Positions 41,404 through 49,728 of a DNA stretch of 64,000 nucleotides are shown here, piece after piece. This DNA comes from Nostocales cyanobacterium LEGE 11386. GTDB lineage: Bacteria > Cyanobacteriota > Cyanobacteriia > Cyanobacteriales > Nostocaceae. A program made the position numbers and the translations under genes. Location of the stretch: NCBI GenBank assembly GCA_015207155.1, contig JADEXK010000011.1, positions 37,138 to 101,137 of the forward strand, given 5' to 3'. The notes beneath the pieces are model-generated. The model made no database searches. It saw only the letters and a list, made by a program, of their open reading frames with translations, and had not been told where the DNA came from. Position 1 is the stretch's first letter, and each line of letters starts with the position of its first letter.

Positions 41404-43401
41404 TTATTTTTTCATATGGAAGTCCTCAATCTCCCACCATTTTTGAGCAAAAGGTTGTCGGCTGGTATTAGTACCACAATGAATTTCTCCTCCTTCTCGA
41501 AAATAAGGGTCCCAATCATCGATAAAGTGACAAACTAAACCCAAAGGTTCTAAAACCTCTTTAACATAAGCTTCAAATTGGCATTGATCATTAACCTTGG
41601 GCCCAAATGGTTTAGGAATAGCAAGATGCTGGTTCAGAACAATCATATTCACCATGTTAGGGAAAAAACTTTCTGCTCGTCCATCGCCATCATCTTCAAA
41701 CAAAGCAGGTATGTCGATAATATCTTCTTCACCTAAATCTAATTCCTGTTTCAAAACCTCTCGATTCCAGTTAATGTATTCTTGAAAGCGCTGGTTATGC
41801 CGAGCTAAGTCTTCATTGTCGAGAACATCTGTCACATTAATATCAGCAGGTTTTTTATAAAGTCGTTTTCCTTGCCGTAATAATACTTGAGAATGTCCTT
41901 GCTCTCGTAAGTGTTTGAGCAGGTCATAACACTTATTAGGACTAGCTATAAGTAGTTTAAATCCTTTAGGGTTAGGAGCAGGAACAAAGGACATAAATTC
42001 GTCTATGTGCCCTACACTAAGCCAGTCAGAAAAAATTTCCAAGGGGGCTTGAATTTTTTGGGCATAGAAAAAGTCTCGCAAGACTTTTAACTTTCGACGC
42101 GGTTTTTGAATAATTTCTTCGCGCGTTCCCCCAAATATCAAACGACCGAAGGGATAATGAACGCCTTTTACGGTTACTGGCGGAGAAACTTCTAAATTTC
42201 CAAAAGAGTCTAATTTTGTGGCTGGATGGCGGCTTTTGCGAATCACATAACCAAAGTCACTTCCTAATAGTTTGCGTTTGGCGAAGTGATCTAATCCGCG
42301 ATCGCGTGGCGAATCAAGTACTACGTGTATGGAGCGTCCCGGTGCTTGAGTGTAACCAATTTCAATTTCGTCTCGCATCCAAGGATCATCTTGATGAAAT
42401 TCAAACGGAACAGGATCTAGTTGTGCGTTGGCTTTGCCTACAACTTTTCTCAGATCTTCGATAAAATCTGCGTTAACTCCGTTAGATAAACGAGAAACAA
42501 AAACAGTTATTGGGGATAAGGTATTAGGAGTCATCATCCAAGGAGCAACTCGAAAAACCACGCGATCACTGTAAATTTCCTCTCCATTTTTCACGAGATT
42601 TAAAGTAATCTCAACCATGCCATCAAAGTCAAAATCGGGATAACTTAATCCCTCAATAGCGAGGATAATATCTTGGTCAGTATCTCTAATTTTTGTTTTT
42701 GTTTTCCCCGGGCCAATTAACTCATATCCACCTTTATCTAATTCGTCATAAATGCGAATTCGTTTGGCGGTATCTTGATTAACTGACAAGTAAACTTCAC
42801 ATCCAGAAGGTAATTTGCTTAAGCCAACTCTCCGAACATTCAGAAAGCTCAAATTCTTCAGATACAGCAGTCCTTTAATATAGTTACCTTCGTCATTATC
42901 TTGACCATCAGAATGAACAATGTCGCGATCGCTATTGACTAATAAGACTGCACCATGACCATTAATTCCCCATTGCCAATCCCCTTTATGTGGATTATTT
43001 TCTTCAATAATTCCATCTCGATCTGCATCCACATCTAGACAAATCTGCAGACAAGTTAGCTTGAATTGAACTTGTTTCAATTGACGACCAGCATCATCTT
43101 GAAAGGTTATTTGTAAAGAGCGGTCTTTTAGCTGATCACTAAAGGTTCTCACTAGAAGGGTAATCTCTGGAACTTCCTTGAGAGGAACTGAGGTTTGAGT
43201 AGCAATGGGTTGGTTGGTGCTAGAGTAAATTTCAATTTCTCCCTGTATTTTGAAACTAACATTTGCGTCCTCAGCAGGCGCAAGATTTTTTAAGGAGATT
43301 TGCAGTGGCTGACCAACAACTAAAACATCTTCATATTCCCTCTTTTTTTCTTGGGAACGTGAGCGATAATTAGAGGTTTCAATTTGTAATAAACTTCTCA
43401 T
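41404..43401 (-). CDS. Protein-arginine deiminase (PADI family) homologue
   Basis: A 665-residue protein with the animal PAD layout. An N-terminal beta domain (1-115) is followed by a calcium-binding middle domain (CLDVDADRDGIIEENNPHKG, then AVLLVNSDRD and DGQDNDE, close to PAD4's DVDADRNGVVEKNNP). The C-terminal catalytic propeller (290-665) follows. Active residues are in place: Asp344 (DDPWMRDEIEIGY), His465 and Asp467 (SVGHIDEFMSF) and Cys642 (GGEIHCGTN). It should convert peptidyl-arginine to citrulline in a Ca2+-dependent way. No signal peptide. Published work proposed that animals gained PADI from cyanobacteria; this gene is of that group. Stand-alone, natural targets unknown. Confidence 0.93.
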   Translation of the reverse strand: MRSLLQIETSNYRSRSQEKKREYEDVLVVGQPLQISLKNLAPAEDANVSFKIQGEIEIYSSTNQPIATQTSVPLKEVPEITLLVRTFSDQLKDRSLQITFQDDAGRQLKQVQFKLTCLQICLDVDADRDGIIEENNPHKGDWQWGINGHGAVLLVNSDRDIVHSDGQDNDEGNYIKGLLYLKNLSFLNVRRVGLSKLPSGCEVYLSVNQDTAKRIRIYDELDKGGYELIGPGKTKTKIRDTDQDIILAIEGLSYPDFDFDGMVEITLNLVKNGEEIYSDRVVFRVAPWMMTPNTLSPITVFVSRLSNGVNADFIEDLRKVVGKANAQLDPVPFEFHQDDPWMRDEIEIGYTQAPGRSIHVVLDSPRDRGLDHFAKRKLLGSDFGYVIRKSRHPATKLDSFGNLEVSPPVTVKGVHYPFGRLIFGGTREEIIQKPRRKLKVLRDFFYAQKIQAPLEIFSDWLSVGHIDEFMSFVPAPNPKGFKLLIASPNKCYDLLKHLREQGHSQVLLRQGKRLYKKPADINVTDVLDNEDLARHNQRFQEYINWNREVLKQELDLGEEDIIDIPALFEDDGDGRAESFFPNMVNMIVLNQHLAIPKPFGPKVNDQCQFEAYVKEVLEPLGLVCHFIDDWDPYFREGGEIHCGTNTSRQPFAQKWWEIEDFHMKK

Positions 43402-43604
43402 AACTTCTGAGCATAAACATATTGTGACTGTTTTAGTTTCTCATAACTGATTTTGCAGGCATATCATCCTTGATGCAGAAAATTTTTACCTTTGTCATAG
43501 ATTTTTAGGTACTTTTAATGAATCAGATATCAGCATTCATAGAATTTAAGTAATAACACGGTACAATCCATAGGGGATTTTATTGTTACCAATGCAGGTT
43601 AAGG

Positions 43605-44504
43605 ATGGAAGCAAATTTTCTGACGGCTGTTTTTCTACCCCTGGCTCTATTTATTATCATGTTAGGCATGGGGTTAACCTTGACCCTAGAAGACTTCAAA
43701 CGGGTTTTAATCTATCCCAAAGCGGTGGTAATTGGTTTGGTAGCGCAGTTAATTATGTTACCGATTGTGGGCTTTGGCGTTGCCTCAGTGTTTCCCCTTG
43801 ACCCACAATTAGCTGTGGGTGTGATGATTTTAGCAGCCTGTCCCGGTGGCGCTACTTCTAATATGATTACGTTTTTGGCTGGGGGAGATGTTGCCCTGTC
43901 TGTGACGCTAACAGCTATCAGTAGTTTAATTACGGTTTTTACGATTCCTCTGGTAGTCAATTTCTCAATGCAGACATTTTTGGGAGCAGGAACAACGCTA
44001 CAGTTACCTTTCTTAAGTACCGTTTTGCAGATTGCGGTGATTACACTTCTACCTATAGCAATTGGGATGATAGGCAAGCGGTATGCACCTGGAGTGGCAG
44101 ACAAAGCAGATAAACCCGTGAAGTGGCTGTCTTTATTTTTCTTGGCGGTGGTAATTACTGGGGTGCTGCTGCGAGAACGGAATAATTTTATTGCTTATGT
44201 CACAGATGTGGGTTGGGTGACTTTGATTTTGAATGTGGTGACAATGGCTTTAGGTTTTGCGATCGCAACTTTAACTCAATTGGGAGAAAAACGCGCTAAG
44301 GCAATTACAGTAGAAGTGGGAATTCAAAATGGGACTTTGGCCATTGCGATCGCTTCTACACCTACACTACTCAACACCCCCACAATGGCTATTCCTGCGG
44401 CAATTTACAGTTTACTCATGTTTGTCACTGGTGCTGGATTTGCTTGGTGGGCTAGTACCGCAAAGCAGAATTCAAAAGTCAAAATTCAAAATTCAAAAAG
44501 CTGA
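43605..44504 (+). CDS. Bile acid:sodium symporter (BASS) family transporter
   Basis: A 299-residue membrane protein with ten or so hydrophobic helices. ILAACPGGATSNMITFLAGG is the family's first crossover motif and VEVGIQNGTLAIAIA the second. Substrates in bacteria and plastids are organic anions coupled to Na+. The last 13 residues (KQNSKVKIQNSKS) are encoded by an intergenic ATTCAAAA-type repeat, so the ancestral stop was probably earlier. A 203-bp gap separates its start from the divergent deiminase gene. Confidence 0.92.
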   Translation: MEANFLTAVFLPLALFIIMLGMGLTLTLEDFKRVLIYPKAVVIGLVAQLIMLPIVGFGVASVFPLDPQLAVGVMILAACPGGATSNMITFLAGGDVALSVTLTAISSLITVFTIPLVVNFSMQTFLGAGTTLQLPFLSTVLQIAVITLLPIAIGMIGKRYAPGVADKADKPVKWLSLFFLAVVITGVLLRERNNFIAYVTDVGWVTLILNVVTMALGFAIATLTQLGEKRAKAITVEVGIQNGTLAIAIASTPTLLNTPTMAIPAAIYSLLMFVTGAGFAWWASTAKQNSKVKIQNSKS

Positions 44505-44583
44505 TAGAATAGGCTTTTCTTGACGCCGCCGAGTATTCATCTGAACCAAGGCTTGTTAACAGCATGAAAGTTAGGAAAATCAT

Positions 44584-45528
44584 ATGTCTTGGATAGAATT
44601 AAGTCTCGATACAACCCATGAGGCTGTTGATTGGGTTTGTACGCTACTAGCTGAGACTATTGATATTAATGATGTTTACATTACGGAATATAGTGAACCA
44701 AATGCAACTAATTCCGTTTGGACATTTACGATTTGCTTATATTTACCCTACGATGTCAGTTCGCGGACACGTGTAGAAAAAATTGTTAATCTGTTGTCGC
44801 CTTTACAGCGTACTGGATTGACATCAGCTATTCAGACTTCTGTGGTGGCAGAAAAAAATACAGATACGTTGCAGCCACTGGTGCATCGCATTGGGAAACG
44901 ATTTGTTGTAGTTAATTCTGATACACCCAATCAATCTGAAATAGCAGATAAAATTATTTTAAAACTTAAGAAAACTCTCGCCTTTGGCAGTGGGTTACAT
45001 CCAGCAACCATTGTTAGTCTCCAACTGCTAGAACGGTACATTGTCCCTCATATGCAGGTATTGGACTTTGGCTCAGGTTCGGGGATTTTGAGTGTGGCAA
45101 TGGCAAAACTGGGTGCTCATGTCTTAGCCCTAGATAATGATAGCGTTGCTGTCCAAGCAACTCAGGAAGCTGTATGTTTTAATGCTGTAGAGCAGCAAGT
45201 ACAGGTAATGCAAGGTAGCCTGGGATATGGCAGTGATCTGGGGCATTGGCTGGGTGGAGATACGATCAACAATGTGTCAAAAATTGAGGCGAAAAATACA
45301 TTTGACCTGATAGTTGCCAATATCTTAGCGCGGGTACATATTGCCCTTGTTGATGACTTCCGGCAGGCGCTGCGTCAGAATGAACCACAAACGGGACTGC
45401 TAATTACTGCCGGATTTACCACTGATCATGAAGAAAATCTGACCACAGCCTTAACTGAAGCAGGATTTGAGGTGATTGATTGTGAACGATTCAACGAATG
45501 GGTTGCACTTGTCTCTCAATGTAAGTAG
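44584..45528 (+). CDS. PrmA-like (ribosomal protein L11) methyltransferase
   Basis: A 314-residue protein. Residues 130-314 form the SAM domain: LAFGSGLHPATIVSLQLLER, VLDFGSGSGILSVAMAKLGA, ALDNDSVAVQAT and the PrmA-type FDLIVANILARVHI. The N-terminal region keeps MSWIELSLDTTHEAVDWVC as in PrmA. It differs from standard PrmA at G-S-G-L-H-P-A-T (usually G-T-G-x-H-x-T-T) and carries an insert GHWLGGDTINNVSK before the catalytic loop. It may be the L11 trimethylase or a paralogue. Confidence 0.8.
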   Translation: MSWIELSLDTTHEAVDWVCTLLAETIDINDVYITEYSEPNATNSVWTFTICLYLPYDVSSRTRVEKIVNLLSPLQRTGLTSAIQTSVVAEKNTDTLQPLVHRIGKRFVVVNSDTPNQSEIADKIILKLKKTLAFGSGLHPATIVSLQLLERYIVPHMQVLDFGSGSGILSVAMAKLGAHVLALDNDSVAVQATQEAVCFNAVEQQVQVMQGSLGYGSDLGHWLGGDTINNVSKIEAKNTFDLIVANILARVHIALVDDFRQALRQNEPQTGLLITAGFTTDHEENLTTALTEAGFEVIDCERFNEWVALVSQCK

Positions 45529-45619
45529 AATCACGTAAATAATTCAAAGTTTGTAGTAAGGACTTTAGTCCTAATAAAAGGGCTTCAGCCCTTACTAAGA
45601 ACTGAATTAAATTATTTTA

Positions 45620-45804
45620 ACGTGAATTCGATGAACCTCACCCCAACCCCTCTCCGATGCGGAGAGGGGCAAAAATATCCCTGGTTTTGAACTAAAAATC
45701 AAGGTTTCAAAGCCTCTAACCCCACTTACTACACGCAACGCAGTGGCTCCTCCTGGCAGGGGAGAGGTTTGGAGAGGGTTTTTTGATATTTGTCGAACTC
45801 ACGT
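45620..45804. mobile_element. MITE-like element, copy 2
   Basis: Ends ACGTGAATTCGATGAA and the complement of ACGTGAGTTCGACAAA (13 of 16). The interior is homologous to 41039-41277 but about 50 bases shorter. The left hairpin is 45647-45656 with 45660-45669 (loop ATG), and its stem differs from copy 1 by paired, base-pair-preserving changes. Confidence 0.72.
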
Positions 45805-45897
45805 TTTTTTACATTGCAAAACACATAGTTTGATTTTTTCTCACCGACCTACTTAATTCTTAATTAACAAACGATCTCATGATGGTATTGCATATCA

Positions 45898-45924
45898 AAA
45901 AGACGTTCCATCGGAACGTCTTTT
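45898..45924 (-). terminator. Intrinsic terminator of the dnaJ-like gene
   Basis: AAAAGACGTTCC and its exact complement with a 3-base loop, followed on the minus strand by a T-run. It begins 4 bases after the dnaJ-like stop codon. Symmetry would also stop plus-strand transcripts. Confidence 0.88.
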
Positions 45925-45928
45925 ACTT

Positions 45929-46924
45929 CTAAAGTTTAAACTGCTGTAAGTGACTGCGGGGATTATAAGTACGTATAGCTCGAATTTTTTCATAATATTC
46001 CCGCTCTTGTTGGCTCAGGTCTTTTGGTGGCACGATCGCTACTTTCACTAACTGATCACTACGTCCACCCTTGGCTAAAGGCCAGCCTTTGCCCCGTAAT
46101 CGCAGAGATTGACCAGAACGTACTCCCGCAGGTAACTTCACGTTCACTGAGCCATCGGGGGTAGGGACATCAATCGATGCTCCCAAGGTGGCTTCATCTG
46201 GAGTAATGGGCACTTCACAGACCAGATTATCACCTTCAAATTGGAAGAATGAATGTGGCTGAAGTTCAACTTTTAAATATAAATCACCCCGTTGTTGAGT
46301 CATGGGGTTGAATTGACCTTTACCCCGCACCCGCAAACGAGTACCAGTTTTCGCCCCAGAAGGAATGCGAACTTCAATGGTTTCATTACCTAAGCTGAAG
46401 CGCTTTTGAACACCAGCAAACGCCTCCGCCAAAGTCAAGGCGATCGCAGCTTCTGTATCTTGAACAGCACCTGTACCTACATCTTGAAAACCAAAATCAT
46501 TAAAGCCGCCATAACCCCCTGGTCTAGCTGTGGAAGTGCGATAAGAGTAACTTTGCCGCCCACCACGGGGGTTAGCACCACCAAAGCGCCCTAATAACTC
46601 ATTGACGAACTCATCAAAACTGCCGTATTGACTGAAGTCAAAGCCGCCCATATCCACACCCGCACCACCAGATGGGAACCCTTCGCCAACTTGTTTCCAG
46701 TATTGACCGAATTGGTCGTACTTTTTACGTTTGTCGGTATCTGACAAAACTTCGTAGGCTTCATTAACCTCTTTAAACTTGGCTTCTGCCTGTTTATTAC
46801 CTGGGTTGACATCAGGGTGATACTTGCGGGCTTGTTTACGAAAAGCTTGCTTAATTTCTTCTTGACTGGCAGTTTTACTGATTCCCAAAATTGCGTAATA
46901 GTCTTTAAAGTCGGTTGCAGCCAT
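45929..46924 (-). CDS. DnaJ/Hsp40 co-chaperone without zinc finger (CbpA type)
   Basis: 331 residues. J-domain 6-72 with HPDVNPG, a G/F-rich region ([20 protein letters not shown] and more) to about 150, then two C-terminal client-binding beta domains ([35 protein letters not shown]). The CxxCxGxG zinc repeats of DnaJ are absent, so it is a type II Hsp40. It stimulates a DnaK partner in folding. No dnaK is nearby. Confidence 0.93.
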   Translation of the reverse strand: MAATDFKDYYAILGISKTASQEEIKQAFRKQARKYHPDVNPGNKQAEAKFKEVNEAYEVLSDTDKRKKYDQFGQYWKQVGEGFPSGGAGVDMGGFDFSQYGSFDEFVNELLGRFGGANPRGGRQSYSYRTSTARPGGYGGFNDFGFQDVGTGAVQDTEAAIALTLAEAFAGVQKRFSLGNETIEVRIPSGAKTGTRLRVRGKGQFNPMTQQRGDLYLKVELQPHSFFQFEGDNLVCEVPITPDEATLGASIDVPTPDGSVNVKLPAGVRSGQSLRLRGKGWPLAKGGRSDQLVKVAIVPPKDLSQQEREYYEKIRAIRTYNPRSHLQQFKL

Positions 46925-47042
46925 CTACCAGCCTCCTATAAAAATTTTCGTTATCTTTTTTCGTAAAATGTGAGGTTTGTTTTTTGCCGGATAATACCAA
47001 GCAAAAAAACTCTGATTTTAAATTAACAGACATTACCAAACA

Positions 47043-47636
47043 TCAAGTGTGGTTCCCGCTCACCGCACCAGCGCAATTCCCGTACTCGCTCCTTTGGGGA
47101 AAGCAAATTAGGTGGTCTATTCCTTCTTCTAGGCTAGGGGGAGCATCCCGGAGTTGACGGTACATGCGCCAGATCACATCTGGAGGAACTTGGCGCTGAC
47201 GCTGTTGATTGCGTGCTAAACACAGCCACACAGGAGTTCTCACCCATAATCCTGTAATGCTGGTAAAACCTACCTCGCGGGCTAAGGCGATAATTTCACG
47301 GCGCTGGCGTCTTTGGGCGTTGGTGGCGTCGAAAATTGTTGTTTTATTGATGGCGATCGCTTGTTGCAATTGCCGTTCTATTTCTCGCCAAATCAATAGC
47401 CACGGCCCCTGAATTGCTTCTGAACCAAAAAGTTGCCCCCGAATGGCATCCGTAGAAATTAGTTGCATTTGGGGGCATTCTGTAAATAACTGTTTCGCCA
47501 AAGTTGACTTACCACTACCAGGAAGACCAATTAGTAAAAATAGTGCTGAGTGCGCTTGTCCTGAGCGAAGTCGAAGGGGAGTGCTAAGTGCTGAGTGGAA
47601 AGTTAAAAGTGAAGAGTAAATGTCTTGATTACTCAT
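47043..47636 (-). CDS. P-loop kinase of the AAA_33/zeta-like group
   Basis: 197 residues. Walker A LLIGLPGSGKSTLAKQ at residues 34-49, then QLISTDAIRGQLFG, TIFDATNAQRRQRREIIALA and the lid RNQQRQRQVPPDVIWRMYRQ. These are the pattern of polynucleotide-kinase-like or zeta-toxin-like small-molecule kinases. Target unknown. Residues 9-32 (LLTFHSALSTPLRLRSGQAH) are encoded by a dispersed repeat, PLRLRSGQA being its well-known translation in cyanobacterial genomes, and are probably not part of the ancestral protein. It is 27 bases downstream of glgC. Confidence 0.82.
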   Translation of the reverse strand: MSNQDIYSSLLTFHSALSTPLRLRSGQAHSALFLLIGLPGSGKSTLAKQLFTECPQMQLISTDAIRGQLFGSEAIQGPWLLIWREIERQLQQAIAINKTTIFDATNAQRRQRREIIALAREVGFTSITGLWVRTPVWLCLARNQQRQRQVPPDVIWRMYRQLRDAPPSLEEGIDHLICFPQRSEYGNCAGAVSGNHT

Positions 47637-47662
47637 AATTTATGACTTAGCACTCAGCACTT

Positions 47663-48952
47663 TTATATTATGGTTCCATCAGGAATTACAGCATTTTTCA
47701 GCACTACAACAATGCCACTGCGAATGTAGAAGCCTTGATTTTCGCGTTCTGCTTCTTGCACGTTATCTTTGTTGATAATTTTTACATTATGACCGATGCG
47801 GGCATTCTTATCGACGATCGCCCCCCGAATAATCGTATCCGTACCAATGCCCACAGGAACATCACCTTTTTCTAAGCTACATTGGCGCTCAACAAAAGGT
47901 TGATAAAAGTCTGCTCCCATTAGTAGAGATTCTTCAATTACACAGCCAGATTCAACCCGCGATCGCACTCCCAAAACTGAATGCTGAATGCGGCAATTTT
48001 TTAAAATGCAACCTTCGCCAATAATTGATTCTGTTACTTGGCAACTTAAAAGTTTACTCGGAGGCAAGTAACGAGCGCGAGTGTAAATTGGTGCTTCTTC
48101 ATCGTAGAAGCTAAAGGGTGGTAAAGGTTGTTTAGTTAATGCTAAGTTTGCGTGATAAAATGCTTCGATTGTCCCAATGTCTTCCCAGTAATCATCAAAC
48201 AAATAGGCTTGGACATTGTAATCTTTGCCAGCATCAGGAATAATTTCTTTACCAAAATCCGTGCTGTCTAAAGATTCTTTCAACAACTTGAACAAAACTT
48301 CTTTTTTAAAGACATAAATCCCCATCGAAGCAATGTAGGGCTGTAGTTGCGCCTGTTCTGGAGTCAATCCTAGTACAGTAGTATCTACCCGCATCTGCTC
48401 TAAAGCTTCGCCTTTGGGTTTTTCACTAAAGTCAATTACCCTACCAGACTGGTCTATTTTCATTAAACCAAAGTCAGAGGCCCGGCGTTGATCAATGGGA
48501 ATCACCGAGAGAGTAATATCCGCACCTGTTTCCCGATGGCGTTGGATAAACTGGCGGTAATCCATACGGTAAAGATGATCCCCCGAAAGAATCAAATACT
48601 CATCTGCATCCCATTCTTCTAACAGCCATAAATACTGACGCACAGCATCGGCTGTACCTTGGAACCAGTTGGGGTTTTCTGGTGTTTGCTGTGCTGCTAG
48701 CACTTCCACAAATCCCTCGTTGAAACCAGTAAAGTTATAGGTACGTGCTATGTGGCGATTCAGGGACGCTGAGTTAAATTGTGTCAGGACATAGATTTTG
48801 TATATCTCTGAATTAATGCAATTACTGACAGGAATATCTATTAAGCGGTACTTTCCTGCCACTGGTACTGCTGGTTTAGCACGTAATTTGGTTAGCGGAT
48901 AAAGGCGAGTGCCCGCGCCACCACCGAGAATGATTGCTAATACTTTTTTCAC
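47663..48952 (-). CDS. glgC: Glucose-1-phosphate adenylyltransferase
   Basis: Makes ADP-glucose for glycogen, the committed step, in the cytosol. 429 residues. [20 protein letters not shown] and the [17 protein letters not shown] region at the N-terminus, [20 protein letters not shown] and FSEKPKG are all diagnostic. C-terminal left-handed helix repeats end at IPDGTII. It follows the plant/cyanobacterial, 3-phosphoglycerate-activated type. The 289 bases upstream hold no gene. Confidence 0.97.
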   Translation of the reverse strand: MKKVLAIILGGGAGTRLYPLTKLRAKPAVPVAGKYRLIDIPVSNCINSEIYKIYVLTQFNSASLNRHIARTYNFTGFNEGFVEVLAAQQTPENPNWFQGTADAVRQYLWLLEEWDADEYLILSGDHLYRMDYRQFIQRHRETGADITLSVIPIDQRRASDFGLMKIDQSGRVIDFSEKPKGEALEQMRVDTTVLGLTPEQAQLQPYIASMGIYVFKKEVLFKLLKESLDSTDFGKEIIPDAGKDYNVQAYLFDDYWEDIGTIEAFYHANLALTKQPLPPFSFYDEEAPIYTRARYLPPSKLLSCQVTESIIGEGCILKNCRIQHSVLGVRSRVESGCVIEESLLMGADFYQPFVERQCSLEKGDVPVGIGTDTIIRGAIVDKNARIGHNVKIINKDNVQEAERENQGFYIRSGIVVVLKNAVIPDGTII

Positions 48953-49241
48953 AAAATTTCTCCCGACTGCCTTTCAACTCTCACCTTAAGTTTAGGACTG
49001 TCTGAGACTGCTGGTAAGGGGGGATCGCAGATTAAAATTAGTCAAGTTTACAGAGTTCTATAGGTGATAAATAAATCTACCACGAAAATCTGTATCAAAT
49101 ACTACTAAAAAACATACAGCGATCGCGACACCGCCATTATTTAGCACTTACTCACTAGTTCTCTACCAAAATTAACTACAAGTAATTTTGGAGACATTTG
49201 CCAACACTACACCCAGAATTTCTCAGAGTCCTTAAATCTTT

Positions 49242-49541
49242 TCAAATTCTCAAACCGCCCATACTTTTTCGCTGATTAACCAAATGCAATTTTTGCGACA
49301 GCCTCAGATGCTTTACCCAAGATTGCTCCGATAACTGGGAAATAGCATTCGGCGAAAGAGTTGCCGTAAATACATCTCTTCCAGGTATGACATCTGTGAC
49401 ACCCAAGCTCTCCAAAACCGTAGTTGCATTAGAGTCATCAATTGGTTCGGTATGAATAAAAATATTTAAACTCTGTTCTTCTGAATTTTGAGCATCATTC
49501 AGAGCTACGGCCAGGGGAGCATCTAGCTTTTGATAATTCAT
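49242..49541 (-). CDS. Stand-alone subtilisin propeptide-like protein
   Basis: About 99 residues from the ATG at 49541 (AAGGAA upstream); an ATG at 49574 adds 11. The second half (LESLGVTDVIPGRDVFTATL, then SPNAISQLSEQSWVKHLRLS) matches in spacing the N-terminal part of the adjacent S8 protease (YGIEINQNSGTVRTALVPIE...SEEPSIQRIKPSRKLKL), that is the propeptide fold of chaperone-inhibitors. It lies 187 bases downstream of the protease on the same strand. It may inhibit or chaperone the protease in trans. Confidence 0.7.
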   Translation of the reverse strand: MNYQKLDAPLAVALNDAQNSEEQSLNIFIHTEPIDDSNATTVLESLGVTDVIPGRDVFTATLSPNAISQLSEQSWVKHLRLSQKLHLVNQRKSMGGLRI

Positions 49542-49728
49542 AAGTAGCAATTCCTTGGTAAAAAGGGCAGGCAATAGTTAGCCTACCCTACAACCAAACT
49601 ATCAAATTTCTACGTTGTCATTACCTATCTTTATACATAGTTATGGAGAATAGGGAATGGGAAAAAGGTAGAGAGGCAGAGGAGAAAGAACTTATATTTA
49701 GTAATCTCCCCTACTTCCCTACTCCCAT

